The notes: generated from the sequence alone by a model not told the origin. 62,794 nucleotides of DNA from Lachnospiraceae bacterium A2 (GCA_000403315.2 KE159640.1:199138-261931), one strand, 5' to 3'; counted from the stretch's first letter, positions 9,551 through 18,170 are shown. Numbers and translations are program-made.

Positions 9551-11191
9551 TTACTGTTTCAGTTCCGTCACTTTTACCGGGTTTTCCCCTTCCAAATAGG
9601 AAATCCGTATGGTATCCCCAGCCTTATACTTAATAATATCAATCAAATCCGTATTGGACAAATCAATGTCGAATACTTCCTCCCTGCCTTCCAGCGCAAA
9701 ATAAATATGGGAAGTCCCTTCCAAATTGACAGGCATCAGGTTTGCAATCTTCCCAGCAGCCGACTTGCCCTCCGCGCTGCCAGCCCCGGTAATGCCATTT
9801 GTCTTTAATAGCTGGCTGTAAGATTTTTCACATTCCTTAATAGAATCCCCGGTAGCCACCCACTGGTATTTCTGGATATTTACCATAGCATACATTTTCA
9901 CTAAGCCCGCATCGTCTTTCAAAGCCATGAAATACGTAGGCTCGCCGGAAATATTCAGGAGCAATGGGAAGGTTGCCTGATAACCAAGGTTCTGCACCTG
10001 CCCCTGGGCGGAGGACATGGCGGATTTCTCAGTAGCCCCTTCAATCTTGTAAAACCGTGTTTCCATGGTACGCTGGTTCATAAGTACAAACCCTACGTTG
10101 GACTGGTCGCCGCTGACGCTTGTAACGCCGGAATACACCCAGACATCATCCTCCAATGCAATATAATTATAGCCGCTGGTGGTTTCCAGACAGTCCTTTT
10201 GCCCTAACACACTGTTAAAAAAGCCATGCTTCAGGGTTCCGTTATAATCATAAAGTTCCATCAAAAGCTCCGCCTGATATACTTTATCCACCCATTGGGG
10301 CACATCCTCAATCTTATAATCGGTACATTCCCCAGTAACTGCATTGCAAAGGACAACGTTTCCAATGGTTTCCCCGCCAAACAGTCCAATATTAAACTTT
10401 TTCACCGGGCAAATCCAGAACGGCGTCCCTTCATCGTCAATTTCAAAGAAAATCTGTTCCCCAAAAATATACGTCGGGTAACGGAAACGCAAATGCCGGT
10501 AAATATTCCGGTTAAAATACTCTGACTTGGAATATTTAATCCCTTCGCTCAGCTTCACGCATTCCGTATCCTGGGTCGCCATATCGATTTTGATATATGC
10601 CGGAATCCCTTCATTGCGGTTGGTAAACCACTTCACCGGGCTGGCATAAACCAAAGGCGATACCCGGACAGGCTTATTATTCACATTAATCTGGCTATAA
10701 TCGTTTGCAACCTCAAACTGGGACACCATATCCACCATGCTGCCCATTTTACGGTCCCCCAAAAGGGCGGAAGAATCTTTGTCCAAAATTGGGATGGTAT
10801 TGTAATCCACTTGGCTGATATCATTGGAAAAATCCCGTTCCTGTACTGCCATCAGCTTTTGGTATTTCTTGGCATTAATAATGGGCGATGACAGAAATGC
10901 CCCTGCAGCCAAAATAAGAAAAAGCACCCCTGTAAGCAAAAAACCGATTTTTGCAATCCCGGTAGACTTCACATCCATTAGGAATATAAATTTCCCATTG
11001 TTTTCACGGCGCTGCTCTTTCCATGCCTTCCTTGCAGAAAGCAAAAACGTCAGCACAACCGTCCCGCCAATCAGGAACCACCAAGTCCCTATTGAATGGA
11101 TGTTAAATGCTGGGATTGTAATATAATAGTATAAAAAAGCTGCCAGTAACAGTACAATTACAATTAACAAATTCTTTGTGACTTTTTTCAT
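9551..11191 (-). CDS. Conserved membrane protein with three N-terminal helices and a large exported domain
   Basis: The 546-residue product has hydrophobic segments at about residues 8-28, 38-53 and 80-103, then a long soluble part of about 440 residues rich in aromatic and acidic residues. The soluble part contains no motif I recognise; it is predicted to lie outside the membrane because it follows the third segment and is poor in cysteine. Similar large proteins occur widely in clostridia without a known function. An AAGGAG site lies before the ATG. It is co-directional with and adjacent to the HAD gene. No function is assigned. Confidence 0.75.
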   Translation of the reverse strand: MKKVTKNLLIVIVLLLAAFLYYYITIPAFNIHSIGTWWFLIGGTVVLTFLLSARKAWKEQRRENNGKFIFLMDVKSTGIAKIGFLLTGVLFLILAAGAFLSSPIINAKKYQKLMAVQERDFSNDISQVDYNTIPILDKDSSALLGDRKMGSMVDMVSQFEVANDYSQINVNNKPVRVSPLVYASPVKWFTNRNEGIPAYIKIDMATQDTECVKLSEGIKYSKSEYFNRNIYRHLRFRYPTYIFGEQIFFEIDDEGTPFWICPVKKFNIGLFGGETIGNVVLCNAVTGECTDYKIEDVPQWVDKVYQAELLMELYDYNGTLKHGFFNSVLGQKDCLETTSGYNYIALEDDVWVYSGVTSVSGDQSNVGFVLMNQRTMETRFYKIEGATEKSAMSSAQGQVQNLGYQATFPLLLNISGEPTYFMALKDDAGLVKMYAMVNIQKYQWVATGDSIKECEKSYSQLLKTNGITGAGSAEGKSAAGKIANLMPVNLEGTSHIYFALEGREEVFDIDLSNTDLIDIIKYKAGDTIRISYLEGENPVKVTELKQ

Positions 11192-11366
11192 AGCATCCCA
11201 CTCCTTAACTGTATGATTAGATTAGTACAATTCTACTCTTTTCCAAATCCTCTGTCAAGATACAAGATATTATAAGAAAATAATAAAAATTAAAAATTTT
11301 TTAAAAAAGTCCTTGCATTTCTAAAATTTTTATTATATAATATAACACGTGTTAAAGATAATGTAA

Positions 11367-11439
11367 GCGCTTCTAGCTCAGTTGGTAGAGCACCTGACTC
11401 TTAATCAGGGTGTCCAGGGTTCGAGCCCCTGGAGGCGCA
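11367..11439 (+). tRNA. tRNA-Lys (anticodon CTT)
   Basis: A complete cloverleaf can be drawn. The acceptor arms GCGCTTC and GAGGCGC pair with discriminator A, the D arm is AGCTC...GAGC, the anticodon stem CCTGA/TCAGG encloses loop CTCTTAA with anticodon CTT, and the T arm CCAGG-GTTCGAG-CCCTGG follows. CCA is not encoded. The 3' half of the gene is repeated at 18259, which marks it as the attachment site of the following integrated element. Confidence 0.97.
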
Positions 11440-11501
11440 CTGAAAGCACTGTTTTTGATGACTGTGAGCATCGGGGACGGTGTTTTTTTTGTGGCTTTTT
11501 C
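11398..11501 (+). repeat. Left attachment repeat (attL), within the intact tRNA-Lys
   Basis: Identical for 104 bases to 18259-18362; weaker similarity runs about 20 bases further. It starts in the anticodon loop and covers the T arm, acceptor 3' strand and terminator. Integration therefore regenerates a complete tRNA at this end. Confidence 0.92.
11447..11490 (+). terminator. Rho-independent terminator of tRNA-Lys
   Basis: Outer stem CACTGT/ACGGTG with an inner GATG/CATC pairing is followed by eight T residues. The same structure is duplicated within the right repeat. Confidence 0.75.
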
Positions 11502-11539
11502 AGGTAAACGGGTAATCTATATAAGGATAAAATATGTTT

Positions 11540-11580
11540 GGCGCGAAATCCGGCGCGAAGTGGTCGCGAATTCGTCGCGG
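11540..11580 (+). promoter_or_regulatory. Arm-type repeats at left end of the element
   Basis: GGCGCGAA occurs at 11540 and 11552, GGTCGCGAA at 11562 and a variant at 11572. The same pair, GGCGCGAA then GGTCGCGA, recurs just inside the right repeat (18152-18170). Such repeats at both ends fit binding sites for the N-terminal arm domain of the tyrosine integrase. Confidence 0.55.
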
Positions 11581-11665
11581 ATATATAAATAGTATGCCTT
11601 ATCAAATCTTTACAATTCAATAAATATTAATAGCACAAAAGCAGGGAAATCCCTGCCTGCTCTTT

Positions 11666-12043
11666 TTAAATCTTTTTTGTTTTTTCTGGTTCATGCTTCT
11701 TTGATACATCACATAATTTCATTACATCTTTAATAACCTGTAAAATTATCTGTTTTTCTTCTCTGGTTCTGTCATTTATCTGCGCAATAATCTGCAGAGA
11801 TAAAGAATCTTCTTCCTGAACAGAAGATACAGAATCTGAAAAAAATTCACTCAGACTAATATTTAACTGGTTACATATCTGCTCTATTACTTTTACGGTT
11901 GGGTTCTTTAAATTTCTTTCCAGTAAGCCCAGATAGGTTGTTGTAATATTTGCACGTAATGCAAGTTTTTCCTGGCTTAATCCGCTGTTTATCCGCAGTT
12001 CATGAATTCTCTTACCTATATTAAAATTAGTTTTCATATCCAT
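11666..12043 (-). CDS. XRE-family helix-turn-helix repressor
   Basis: The 125-residue protein has an N-terminal Cro/CI-type DNA-binding domain (about residues 7-65; 'LSQEKLALRANITTTYLGLLER' region contains the two recognition helices) and a short charged C-terminal tail suited to dimerisation. It is transcribed away from the element's rightward genes and its start lies within 20 bases of an inverted operator pair, so it most likely represses both itself and the rightward promoter, as in small prophages and satellites. Confidence 0.88.
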   Translation of the reverse strand: MDMKTNFNIGKRIHELRINSGLSQEKLALRANITTTYLGLLERNLKNPTVKVIEQICNQLNISLSEFFSDSVSSVQEEDSLSLQIIAQINDRTREEKQIILQVIKDVMKLCDVSKKHEPEKTKKI

Positions 12044-12115
12044 AATTATAGTTTATATTGTTGACAATTATTATACAAACTGATATAGTTATTTATATAT
12101 AAAGTAACTATAATT
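12044..12115 (+). promoter_or_regulatory. Rightward promoter flanked by inverted operators
   Basis: TTGACA (12061-12066) and TATAGT (12084-12089) are separated by exactly 17 bases. AATTATAGTT (12044-12053) and its exact reverse complement AACTATAATT (12106-12115) flank the promoter and are good candidates for the operator of the adjacent repressor. Confidence 0.7.
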
Positions 12116-12135
12116 ACTATCAGGAGGAACACAAT

Positions 12136-12390
12136 ATGATTGTGGTGTTATCAACAGTAATTGCATGTGTATTAACGGCTTTATTAGCCTGTTTTCTTTA
12201 TCCTGTAGCAGGATTATTTTGGTTTCTTGGAAAAGTGGGCGATATAGTCGGTATTATTGGTAATTGGATTTTTACCCATGCAAATGCGGCGATAAAACAT
12301 TTATGGGCTGACCTCAGGAATTCGTCCAAAGGCACATCCGATAATGGAAATAATAATGAAAAGCCCGATGCACCTGAAAAATTTCTCTAA
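12136..12390 (+). CDS. Small membrane protein, first gene of the rightward operon
   Basis: The 84-residue product has a long hydrophobic N-terminal stretch (about 2-32), an amphipathic middle and a polar, glycine/asparagine-rich tail (from about 62). AGGAGG precedes the ATG. No family is recognised. It is the first gene after the repressor-controlled promoter. Confidence 0.6.
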   Translation: MIVVLSTVIACVLTALLACFLYPVAGLFWFLGKVGDIVGIIGNWIFTHANAAIKHLWADLRNSSKGTSDNGNNNEKPDAPEKFL

Positions 12391-12447
12391 ACCATTACAT
12401 TTATCAAACCTTAAGAACAGGATTTTATTTAGAAGGGAGATTTTAAG

Positions 12448-12576
12448 ATGAACTGGATTTGCAAAAATTGTGGCAGGACTATGACAACAAATTCACCGTC
12501 TGCAAAGCCTACGGGAGGAACCTGCAAAAAAGATAAAAATGGAAAAATAAAGCCCCATAACTGGGTGAAGAAATAA
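12448..12576 (+). CDS. 42-residue cysteine-containing peptide
   Basis: An open frame with AAGGGAGA before the ATG encodes a basic 42-residue peptide with CKNC near the N terminus and a third cysteine in GGTC, a partial zinc-ribbon-like pattern. It lies between two operon genes with normal spacing, which supports coding. Similar short basic peptides are common in clostridial accessory DNA; function unknown. Confidence 0.5.
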   Translation: MNWICKNCGRTMTTNSPSAKPTGGTCKKDKNGKIKPHNWVKK

Positions 12577-12689
12577 GAGATTCAAATATATATCATTATT
12601 ATGAAGGTTATCTTCAAAGCAAAAGGAACAGGTTCATACAATCTGTTCTTTTTTTCGCGCAAATTTCAGGGAAAGGAGGAAAAAACAAA

Positions 12690-13067
12690 ATGAAAGCCAT
12701 AAAAATCTATACAAAAAGCCAGCTTATACTTTTACGGAATATCAACCCATTTTTAAGGCGGTACAGACTACCAAAAAAAGTATTAAAGAGAATAGATTAC
12801 ATACTGGAAGAAGAACATCTTGGAAAACAGGGATTTTTACTCATATTGCTGGCTCCTGTAAAAGATGACATCCGCGAGATTGAGGACGGTGCAAACGTAT
12901 ACCCATTGAAACTCGAATTTACTGCAGACCTTGAATGTATAAAAGTCAGAAACATAGAATCTGGAAAAATCAAAAGTAAAGAATGGTTTTTAGTAAAACT
13001 TTATATTCCAAAGACTGACAGCTATATTTATGCCATCTATTCTATCCTGCAGAAATATTTAAAATGA
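12690..13067 (+). CDS. Hypothetical protein, element cargo
   Basis: The 125-residue, lysine-rich soluble protein follows an AAAGGAGG site. It contains no motif I recognise. Position in the rightward operon suggests an accessory role of the element. Confidence 0.6.
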   Translation: MKAIKIYTKSQLILLRNINPFLRRYRLPKKVLKRIDYILEEEHLGKQGFLLILLAPVKDDIREIEDGANVYPLKLEFTADLECIKVRNIESGKIKSKEWFLVKLYIPKTDSYIYAIYSILQKYLK

Positions 13068-13107
13068 ATTTTCCTGTATTTTAACCATCCAAAAAGGAGA
13101 ACCGTTT

Positions 13108-13734
13108 ATGGAAAAAGCCAAACAGAATGCAGCACCTGAAAAAGAAATGCAAACAGTTTCAGAAAAAGAAACGCAAACAGTATTACCGAAAAAAATAAAG
13201 CAAACAATACTATTGGAAAAAACAGGAATATTCAGTAAATCTTTAAACAGAAGATACGAATATACCATAACATGTAAAGGAGTGGATACCAAAAAAATCC
13301 TTGTAATCTGCACAAACCCTGCTTCATCCAATCTTCTGGCAGTTGATACAACAACAAACTACCTGATGAACAACCTCTTTGCCATGGGATACAGCACCAT
13401 TACTTTATGTAACCTGTTTGCAGAAATTACAAATAAGCTAAAACCTGCAAAAGCAGAAGATAATGCAGATAACATGGAATATTTAAAAGAAATCTTAAAA
13501 AGGGATTTTGATGAAATCCTGTTAGGTTTCGGCAATGGATTTACAGGTAATAAAAGAGTCAAAGCTGAAAAAGAAACTCTTTATAAATTATTGAAACCAT
13601 ATGCTAAAAAATTAGTGGAGTTAGTAGATACAGACGGAACTTATAAAAACCTGAAAACCATACATCCGCTATTTGCCGGACAAAGATTTTCAGGGAAATG
13701 GATGATAAGAAAATTTAATTTCCCAAAATTGTAA
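13108..13734 (+). CDS. DUF1643-like protein
   Basis: The 208-residue product begins with a low-complexity Lys/Glu segment (about 1-35), then a domain with ICTNPASSN, a 'VDTTTNYLMNNL' segment and a later 'LLGFGNG' motif. This order (NPS-like motif, threonine-rich turn, glycine-rich strand) is that of DUF1643, a family found on phages and plasmids with no proven function. AAGGAG precedes the ATG. Confidence 0.65.
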   Translation: MEKAKQNAAPEKEMQTVSEKETQTVLPKKIKQTILLEKTGIFSKSLNRRYEYTITCKGVDTKKILVICTNPASSNLLAVDTTTNYLMNNLFAMGYSTITLCNLFAEITNKLKPAKAEDNADNMEYLKEILKRDFDEILLGFGNGFTGNKRVKAEKETLYKLLKPYAKKLVELVDTDGTYKNLKTIHPLFAGQRFSGKWMIRKFNFPKL

Positions 13735-13747
13735 GGAGGAGAAATTT

Positions 13748-13831
13748 ATGGATTACTTTATAGGAATCTGTATCGGGATTGTAGTGATTAATGTAGTGTA
13801 TCTAAATGTAGTTATCTGGGAAGGAGTGTGA
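13748..13831 (+). CDS. 27-residue hydrophobic peptide
   Basis: A 28-codon frame preceded by AAGGAGGAG encodes a single hydrophobic helix rich in Ile and Val. A second such peptide follows seven bases later. The paired arrangement and good ribosome sites suggest genuine translation; small membrane peptides, possibly holin-like or toxin-like, are one option. Confidence 0.45.
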   Translation: MDYFIGICIGIVVINVVYLNVVIWEGV

Positions 13832-13837
13832 GAATTT

Positions 13838-13927
13838 ATGGTATCAGGAGAAATTATTGCAGGAATCACATTAGTCGTAAGTATTCTGAAAATTGTTGTG
13901 CAGCATAGAGGAAAGAAAGGACGCTGA
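13838..13927 (+). CDS. 29-residue hydrophobic peptide with basic tail
   Basis: The 30-codon frame encodes one hydrophobic helix followed by the basic end HRGKKGR. The preceding GGAAGGAG lies within the end of the previous small gene, so the two are probably coupled. Function unknown. Confidence 0.45.
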   Translation: MVSGEIIAGITLVVSILKIVVQHRGKKGR

Positions 13928-13933
13928 ATAAAA

Positions 13934-14299
13934 ATGTACAAAATAATCCCAAACAAAACCTCCCTGCTGCAATTTGAAAATGAAACAAAAAATACCTTAT
14001 TCTTATGGAAGAACCGCCCTGCAGTCGATAACATTAAAACCATGGCAGAACAGTTAGACATTTATTATGGGAAAAACCGGGATATCTTTGCAGATATGGG
14101 TGGCTATATTGTAATTATTTATGGGGAAACGACAGAAATAGAAAAAGAGCATGAAGAAATTCTGAACCGCCATTTTCTGAAAAAAGATTTCTATGAATTT
14201 GAAGATATATATGAGCATGAGGGTGAAACCGTAACCGTCAGGCTTTATTTATGTTCCTCTGATTATTCTGTGGCTACTGTATCAGTAGTTCATGGATAA
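13934..14299 (+). CDS. Hypothetical acidic protein, element cargo
   Basis: The 121-residue soluble protein is rich in Glu, Tyr and Phe and shows no recognised motif. It starts seven bases after the preceding small gene. It ends the first cargo block of the element. Confidence 0.6.
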   Translation: MYKIIPNKTSLLQFENETKNTLFLWKNRPAVDNIKTMAEQLDIYYGKNRDIFADMGGYIVIIYGETTEIEKEHEEILNRHFLKKDFYEFEDIYEHEGETVTVRLYLCSSDYSVATVSVVHG

Positions 14300-14615
14300 G
14301 CAGGTGAAAGTATTCGGTATGCTGAATCATTGGGTATTCATTTTGGAAATCCTTCTTTGGTTCAGCATGCCAGTATTTTTATCCACACATTCCAAATGCT
14401 TTTATTTTTTTAACTTTTTCTTTAAATAAAATAGATTTCCGGGAACTTTAAAAAAATATTTAGTTTATTCATTATTTAGTCATTAGTGGTAAGTTTTATG
14501 CATATTACTAATCTTATACAAGCCAATTTTGTCCAAAAAACTGTCATTGCAGGAATATAATTGGTAATTTATAGCAATTATAAATAATATAAAGAAGAAA
14601 GGAAGGATTAGTAAT
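14300..14615 (+). other. Intergenic stretch with a long hairpin
   Basis: Arms GGTATGCTGAA (14316-14326) and TTCAGCATGCC (14361-14371) can pair, allowing one G-T, and the second arm is followed by a T-rich tract, so this can end transcription of the cargo genes. The rest is A/T-rich. AAGAAAGGAAGGA before 14616 is the ribosome site of the DUF927 gene. Confidence 0.5.
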
Positions 14616-16325
14616 ATGAACCTGACAGCTACTATCAATAAAGCAAGTAATAAAAGAAAAAATTATTTCACATATGAGAAATATGGAATTGAAAATGGAA
14701 ATTATGGCATTTTTGAACGAAAAAAAGATTCCAATACTTTCATACCAAAGGGTTCCGCTATCTATGTAGATAAAATAATTAACCGCATAGACACCGGAGA
14801 AAAATTCTTAATGCTGCATTTTTATGATTCTCAGGGCTGTAAAGTGAAAACAACATTTCCCAGAAAGGACTTGACCGAAACAGGAATTATGGCTCTGTTG
14901 GAATTTGGAGCCCAGATTTTAAAACAGGATGCCAGAGCATTAATTACAAGCATAATGAATCAGGAACCAAATGCGCCATACCGGTTAGAACATAAAAAAC
15001 TCGGATTTTCCATATATGATGGTAAAACGGTATTTTTGGCAAGAAATGCTATTGGGGCAGATTCAAAGTATGACGGGAAATTAAAAATTGGAAAAACCGG
15101 AAAATATAAGAAATGGAATGAAATGATAAAAGAAGAAGTCATTGGCAACATTCCACTTGAATTCATACTGGCAGTAGCCGGGAGCGGAATATTTACAGAC
15201 TATCTCAGGGATAAAGTGCAGGTTGAAAATGTGATTGTCAATCTGGTTGGAGAAAGCTCTACCGGAAAAAGCACTGCAGGTTTACTTCTGGTAAGCTGCG
15301 GGGCTAAACCAACCTTTCAGGGTAACAGCCTTGCACTGAATTTTTCTGACACGCAAAATGCAATTTTAGCAAGTATTCCATCCAGCTACCCGGTTTTGAT
15401 AGATGAAGGTTCTTTATGCCGATACAATCCCACAAGTTTTTTATACAATATATCCAGTGGGAAAGAAAAGGAACGTCTTACAAAAAATCTGGATAAAGCA
15501 GACGCATCCTATTTCAGTACAGCAATCGTTACCACAAGTGAAAAAAGCCTCCTTAGCATGGCAGATGAAAACTCAGGCCTTCTGGTTCGTGTATTGGAGA
15601 TTGAAAATGTAGTATGGACAAAAAGTGCAGAATCATCCGACAAAATCAAAAATATTATTTCCAGTAACCATGGGTGGCTGATTCCAAAACTTGCTGAAAA
15701 AATTCTGTCTGTAGAAAGAGAACAGGGGCAGGAAGAAATTATTTCCAGATATTATCATTTCCATAAATTACTGGTAGAGAACTCAAAACAGCAGGGACAC
15801 TATAATAACCTTACAGAACGGGCATGTAAACAGTATGCACTCATCCTGTTAAGTGCAAGTTTCATCGAAGATGTCATTGGCATCCGCCTGCATATAGATG
15901 AACTCATTAATTTTATAGAAACCCACAGCCCGATAAAAGAAGAAAACCGTGTGGATATTGGCCAGAGGGCTTTATCATATCTTATGCAGTATATTTCAGA
16001 ACATTACAGCCAATTCTGCATTGAAGGTGATTCAGCCGATTTTGTTCCAAAAGACTGTGCCGGACGTATTACAAAAGTGTGTCCATCCACCCTAATAGAC
16101 GGAACGCCATATAGCAAACGTCTCTATATTACAAATATTAAGCTCACATCTATACTTCATGCAGGCCAATTTCCTGATATAAAAGTTATATTAAAACGCT
16201 GGAAAGAAGAAGGAATCTTAAAAAGTGAAAAAGACCGTTATATTTCAGACATTCAGATTGTAAAAGAAATGCCAAAAGTAAAAGGCTACATGATTAATAT
16301 GCCAGAACAGGAAGGGCATCAATAA
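14616..16325 (+). CDS. DUF927-type P-loop ATPase (replication/helicase-like)
   Basis: The 569-residue protein has a Walker A GESSTGKST (212-220), a Walker B-like VLIDEGS near residue 260, and C-terminal winged-helix-like sequence (about 520-560). This matches DUF927 ATPases of integrative elements and phages, thought to act in replication of the element. It is unusual in lacking an obvious N-terminal primase domain in this short form. It lies directly before the integrase gene with a 22-base gap, so both are probably co-transcribed. Confidence 0.8.
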   Translation: MNLTATINKASNKRKNYFTYEKYGIENGNYGIFERKKDSNTFIPKGSAIYVDKIINRIDTGEKFLMLHFYDSQGCKVKTTFPRKDLTETGIMALLEFGAQILKQDARALITSIMNQEPNAPYRLEHKKLGFSIYDGKTVFLARNAIGADSKYDGKLKIGKTGKYKKWNEMIKEEVIGNIPLEFILAVAGSGIFTDYLRDKVQVENVIVNLVGESSTGKSTAGLLLVSCGAKPTFQGNSLALNFSDTQNAILASIPSSYPVLIDEGSLCRYNPTSFLYNISSGKEKERLTKNLDKADASYFSTAIVTTSEKSLLSMADENSGLLVRVLEIENVVWTKSAESSDKIKNIISSNHGWLIPKLAEKILSVEREQGQEEIISRYYHFHKLLVENSKQQGHYNNLTERACKQYALILLSASFIEDVIGIRLHIDELINFIETHSPIKEENRVDIGQRALSYLMQYISEHYSQFCIEGDSADFVPKDCAGRITKVCPSTLIDGTPYSKRLYITNIKLTSILHAGQFPDIKVILKRWKEEGILKSEKDRYISDIQIVKEMPKVKGYMINMPEQEGHQ

Positions 16326-16347
16326 CAGAAAAGGAAGGCGAAACATT

Positions 16348-17538
16348 ATGAAAAAAAGTTCTATTACGGGGTCAGTGCGACCCCGCCCCTCCAAAGATAA
16401 TATAAAATATTTTGACGTTATACTGGAACTTGGAAAGGAGCCAGGAACGGGAAAACGTTTAAGGGCAGGTTTCCGATGCGAAACAACAGACAGGCAAAAA
16501 GCTGAAGAATTTTTGCTTATGAAAAAAGCAGAGTATCTAAAAGGCGAATTCCTTATGCCTTCTGATATGACAGTTGCATATTACCTTGATGAATACCTCG
16601 AATTCTGTGAAAGCAGTGATTACAGCCCTGCAACCATCAGGGATTACCGGAATGTAATAGAAAGGTATTTAAAGCCAGTTTTTGGAAAGACAAAATTACA
16701 GGAACTACATAAGCTGCAGATACAGCAGGCATACAATAAATGGCGCATAAAATCCAATGCCAGTGACAACCCCTTAAAAGCTACCACTATCCACCACATT
16801 AACCGTGTATTTAAAGCAGCATTAAATGAAGCAGTGGAACGCCAGTATATCAGGCAGAACCCTACGCATAAGCTGAAAATCCCAAAAGACCAAAAAACAA
16901 ATAAACTGGATGTATATACCATTGAGGAAATCAGGGAATTACAAAAAAGCGTAAAAAATACAGATATGGAACTTCCAGTTGCTTTACTTTTTGACTGTGT
17001 CATGCGCCGGGGAGAATTATTAGGCCTGAAATTTTCAGACATTAACTTTGATACTTCAACCGTCACTGTCCGCCATTCATTAGTAGAATCTGAGGACAGT
17101 AAAATTCCTGTCTTAAAAGACTGTAAAACGGATGAATCCTACCGTGAAATTGTTGTCAGCGAATATACTTTAAAACTGCTAAAAAAACAAAAAGTAAAAT
17201 ACAAGGAAAATAAACTGAGATATGGAAAAGCATTCCATAATACTAATTTTGTTATTTGCCAGGAAAATGGAAAAGCATTCCTTCCGAAAAGTTTTACAAG
17301 AAAATGGGCAAGAACTTTAGAAATACATGGACTGCGCCATATCAAACTTCATGGTACAAGACACAGTGCAATCTCCCTCTTATTATCGGAAGGAATACCC
17401 CTGCATATCGTACAGCAAAGGGCTGGACACAAAGACCCTCAGATTACATTGGCAGTCTATTCCCATGTTGCAAAAGATAAACAGAATATAGTGGCCGAAA
17501 AACTGGATAACCTGATATTTTCAGCAGTCAATGAATAA
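16348..17538 (+). CDS. int: Tyrosine recombinase/integrase of the tRNA-Lys element
   Basis: The 396-residue product has an N-terminal arm-binding part, a core-binding domain (about 72-170) and a catalytic domain with all key residues: R220, HGTRH (H335 and R338), H361 and Y371. It should therefore be active. It would join the element to the 3' end of tRNA-Lys. AAGGAAGG precedes the ATG. It lies about 720 bases from the right attachment repeat, with only the toxin locus between. Confidence 0.95.
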   Translation: MKKSSITGSVRPRPSKDNIKYFDVILELGKEPGTGKRLRAGFRCETTDRQKAEEFLLMKKAEYLKGEFLMPSDMTVAYYLDEYLEFCESSDYSPATIRDYRNVIERYLKPVFGKTKLQELHKLQIQQAYNKWRIKSNASDNPLKATTIHHINRVFKAALNEAVERQYIRQNPTHKLKIPKDQKTNKLDVYTIEEIRELQKSVKNTDMELPVALLFDCVMRRGELLGLKFSDINFDTSTVTVRHSLVESEDSKIPVLKDCKTDESYREIVVSEYTLKLLKKQKVKYKENKLRYGKAFHNTNFVICQENGKAFLPKSFTRKWARTLEIHGLRHIKLHGTRHSAISLLLSEGIPLHIVQQRAGHKDPQITLAVYSHVAKDKQNIVAEKLDNLIFSAVNE

Positions 17539-17872
17539 AAACCACCTGATTGCCATTCAGATACACAGGCAGCATTATTCTGTAAACAGGAAATGCCCGA
17601 AATCCCGTACGGAAAACCATCTATAAAAAATTTCAGGAAAAACTCTGTTTCTTTTTCTCTGAAAATCAACAGTTCAGACATATACTTTACTGAAAAACAA
17701 TTATTTCAGAAAGATAAATTTTTATGTGATTAAAATTTTAGCGGGATTTCGGGCAAAAAGTTTTCAATTTAAAAATGAAATGCTTTTTTTGAAAAGCATA
17801 GAAACACATGGCATATTATGTTATAATTTCTGTGTTGCTCACCGATACCCGGCAACGGGAGGAGGTGATTTC
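17539..17872 (+). other. Region between integrase and toxin gene, with toxin leader
   Basis: No gene is supported. A TATAAT (17822-17827) lies 45 bases before the toxin ATG, without a good -35 at standard distance. In the leader, GTTGC (17834-17838) can pair with GCAAC (17852-17856), and TCACC (17839-17843) with GGTGA (17864-17868), which would hide part of the ribosome binding site. Confidence 0.5.
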
Positions 17873-17889
17873 ATGTCAATACTCATATC
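17866..17889. repeat. Direct repeat DR1 over the toxin start
   Basis: TGATTTCATG followed by TCAATACTCATATC closely matches 18052-18074 (TGATTTCATG, then CTATACTCATATC). The copy includes the ribosome-site edge and the first codons of the toxin. Confidence 0.7.
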
Positions 17890-17971
17890 ATTTTTAGTTA
17901 CTGTCGCGGCTGGTGTGGCTTGCCACTACATCATCAAATGGTTAGACAGTAATGATAAGGGCAACAAATAG
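17873..17971 (+). CDS. Fst/par-like type I toxin peptide
   Basis: The 32-residue peptide has a hydrophobic helix (about 3-20), a conserved-looking Trp-Leu-Asp (WLD) after the helix and a charged, asparagine/lysine-rich tail. This is the layout of the Fst/Ldr superfamily of membrane toxins. GGAGGTGA is placed seven bases before the ATG and can be sequestered by an upstream TCACC. A direct repeat, a shared hairpin terminator and a convergent promoter follow, as in the par locus of pAD1. It probably stabilises the element after integration or excision. Confidence 0.75.
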   Translation: MSILISFLVTVAAGVACHYIIKWLDSNDKGNK

Positions 17972-18006
17972 CCTACTGGGTTCTTTTCCAGTATAAACAA
18001 AAAGAA

Positions 18007-18045
18007 GAATCCCTCAACTATGGTCGCATCACGGTTGAGGGATTC
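18007..18045. terminator. Bidirectional terminator shared by toxin mRNA and antisense RNA
   Basis: GAATCCCTCAAC pairs with GTTGAGGGATTC over 12 bases, with AAAGAA/TTCTTT extensions giving T-rich tails on both strands. Confidence 0.75.
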
Positions 18046-18051
18046 GTTCTT

Positions 18052-18074
18052 TGATTTCATGCTATACTCATATC
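18052..18074. repeat. Direct repeat DR2 at the antisense 5' end
   Basis: Near copy of 17866-17889, located just downstream of the predicted antisense start. It gives the antisense RNA complementarity to the toxin's translation start. Confidence 0.7.
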
Positions 18075-18089
18075 TTTTTGCCTAGTGGC

Positions 18090-18118
18090 ATTATATCATA
18101 TGCAGATAATTTCTTCAA
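18090..18118 (-). promoter_or_regulatory. Antisense RNA promoter
   Basis: Minus-strand TTGAAG and TATAAT boxes with exactly 17 bases between them, facing the toxin gene. Confidence 0.7.
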
Positions 18119-18151
18119 TATACTTTTTATTAAATTTTCCTGAACGTATTG

Positions 18152-18170
18152 GGCGCGAATCTGGTCGCGA
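18152..18170 (+). promoter_or_regulatory. Arm-type repeats at right end of the element
   Basis: GGCGCGAA (18152-18159) and GGTCGCGA (18163-18170) match the repeats at 11540-11580, in the same orientation. Confidence 0.55.

Larger units (their letters stand above)
18000..18083 (-). ncRNA. Predicted antisense RNA (antitoxin) opposing the toxin mRNA
   Basis: On the minus strand, a -35 TTGAAG (18113-18118) and -10 TATAAT (18090-18095) with a 17-base spacer predict a start near 18083. The transcript would begin by copying the complement of DR2, and is therefore complementary to the toxin start region, then read through the shared hairpin. Ends are estimates; no transcript data were available. Confidence 0.65.
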
